In this document: positions 22,403-22,836 of the stretch, piece by piece | Position numbering within the stretch: position 1 is the stretch's first letter | Layout of the letters: each line of letters starts with the position of its first letter | Source of the DNA: Nitrolancea sp040255925 | GTDB lineage: Bacteria; Chloroflexota; Chloroflexia; Thermomicrobiales; Thermomicrobiaceae | Assembly: GCA_040255925.1 (NCBI GenBank) | Contig: JBDZVX010000031.1 | Span: 1-22,836 of the forward strand | Reading direction: 5' to 3' | DNA length: 22,836 bases | The notes under the pieces: generated by a model | Database searches by the model: none | Seen by the model: the letters and a program-made list of their open reading frames with translations, nothing else | What the model was told of the DNA's origin: nothing | Position numbers and translations under genes: made by a program

Positions 22403-22836
22403 CTAGCCGACGACGATGTTCACCAACCGGCCGGGTACGTAGATGACCCGGCGGATCGTTTTCCCGTCAATATACTCCCGGACCCGGTCGCTTGCCTTGG
22501 CCATTGCGACGGCCTGCTCCTCGGAGATCTCCGCCGGGACCGTCAGGTGGTCGCGCACTTTCCCGTTCACTTGGATGACCACCTCGATCTGCTCTTCCGC
22601 GGCCAGTTCCGGATTCCATTCCGGCCAGGACTGCTGATGAACGCTATACGGGTCACCCAGACGCTCCCAGAGCTCCTCGGAAAGATAGGGAGCCGACGGG
22701 GCCAGGAGCAGCGCCAGGGTTTCCAGCGCCTCGTGCCAGGCGGCCGTCCGCGAAACATCCTCGCTCCGCAGCGGGTACAGTTCGTTGACGAATTCCATCA
22801 GGCGCGCCAGCATCGTGTTGAAATGGAATTCGGCGA
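22403..22836 (-). CDS. leuS: Leucyl-tRNA synthetase, C-terminal part (5' end outside window)
   Basis: This class I aminoacyl-tRNA synthetase charges tRNA-Leu. The frame runs off the right edge, with 143 of about 800-850 residues present. FHFNTMLARLMEFVNEL is the anticodon-binding helix seen in bacterial LeuRS (usually FNTAIAALMEFVNEL). LAPSAPYLSEELWERLG and VQVNGK-like IQVNGKVRDH, followed by the C-terminal tRNA-binding domain (VREYIDGKTIRRVIYVPGRLVNIVVG), all match the family order. The catalytic HIGH and KMSKS motifs lie outside. An ATG at 22813 is internal, not the start. The epimerase gene follows 26 bases later and may be co-transcribed. Confidence 0.95.
   Translation of the reverse strand, partial: AEFHFNTMLARLMEFVNELYPLRSEDVSRTAAWHEALETLALLLAPSAPYLSEELWERLGDPYSVHQQSWPEWNPELAAEEQIEVVIQVNGKVRDHLTVPAEISEEQAVAMAKASDRVREYIDGKTIRRVIYVPGRLVNIVVG

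Noticed and set aside
1..22836. CRISPR arrays, tRNA or rRNA genes
   Set aside because: No regularly spaced direct repeats with unique spacers and no tRNA or rRNA gene were recognised on reading either strand.

Overview
The window is about 60% GC and densely packed, with one broken gene at each edge. The gene content suggests a Gram-positive-type or monoderm-like lineage, most likely Chloroflexota of the Thermomicrobia type. The pointers are an RNase J, an HD-type tRNA nucleotidyltransferase, a cystathionine beta-synthase/gamma-lyase pair, ECF sigma factors with an NHG-repeat membrane partner, and GTG/TTG starts. The phylum is an inference from style and gene mix; no rRNA or tRNA gene is present to confirm it.

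Left part (1-5335): the C-terminal part of RNase J runs in from the left edge. Converging on it is a two-gene minus-strand operon: a membrane-anchored NHG-repeat protein followed 18 bases later by an ECF sigma factor. Then come a 134-aa conserved-looking hypothetical protein (+), a SWIM zinc-finger protein (-) with an extended -10 promoter flanked by an inverted repeat, and a CNNM/CorC-type CBS membrane protein (-). Middle-left (5445-9805): a large GT-C-like membrane protein and a lipoprotein polysaccharide deacetylase form a minus-strand cell-envelope pair. Upstream lies an 880-base stretch with no convincing gene, containing operator-like inverted repeats, and then an XRE-type regulator (+).

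Middle (9972-15201): cystathionine beta-synthase and a gamma-synthase/lyase-type PLP enzyme form a tight minus-strand operon ending in a strong intrinsic terminator. The tRNA CCA/poly(A) nucleotidyltransferase (-) lies upstream of it. A HAD phosphatase (+) diverges from the nucleotidyltransferase.

Accessory patch (15201-16410): this stretch is visibly less GC-rich. It has the 5' remnant of an IS5-family transposase whose presumed left end touches the HAD stop codon, a small membrane protein (-), and a near-consensus sigma-70-type promoter carrying a perfect inverted repeat over its -35 box. That promoter points toward an ABC ATPase and FtsX/MacB-type permease operon.

Right part (19689-22836): an orphan NtrC-type response regulator with a GSFTGA loop overlaps tail-to-tail with a UDP-glucuronate 4-epimerase-like SDR enzyme (-). 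Upstream of the epimerase is the 3' part of leuS (-). The envelope theme recurs (deacetylase, GT-C protein, sugar-nucleotide epimerase, ABC exporter), but these genes are not in one operon. I did not find an unmistakable new defence or mobile system. The most unusual items are the NHG-repeat/ECF pair and the several operator-like repeats on regulated promoters.
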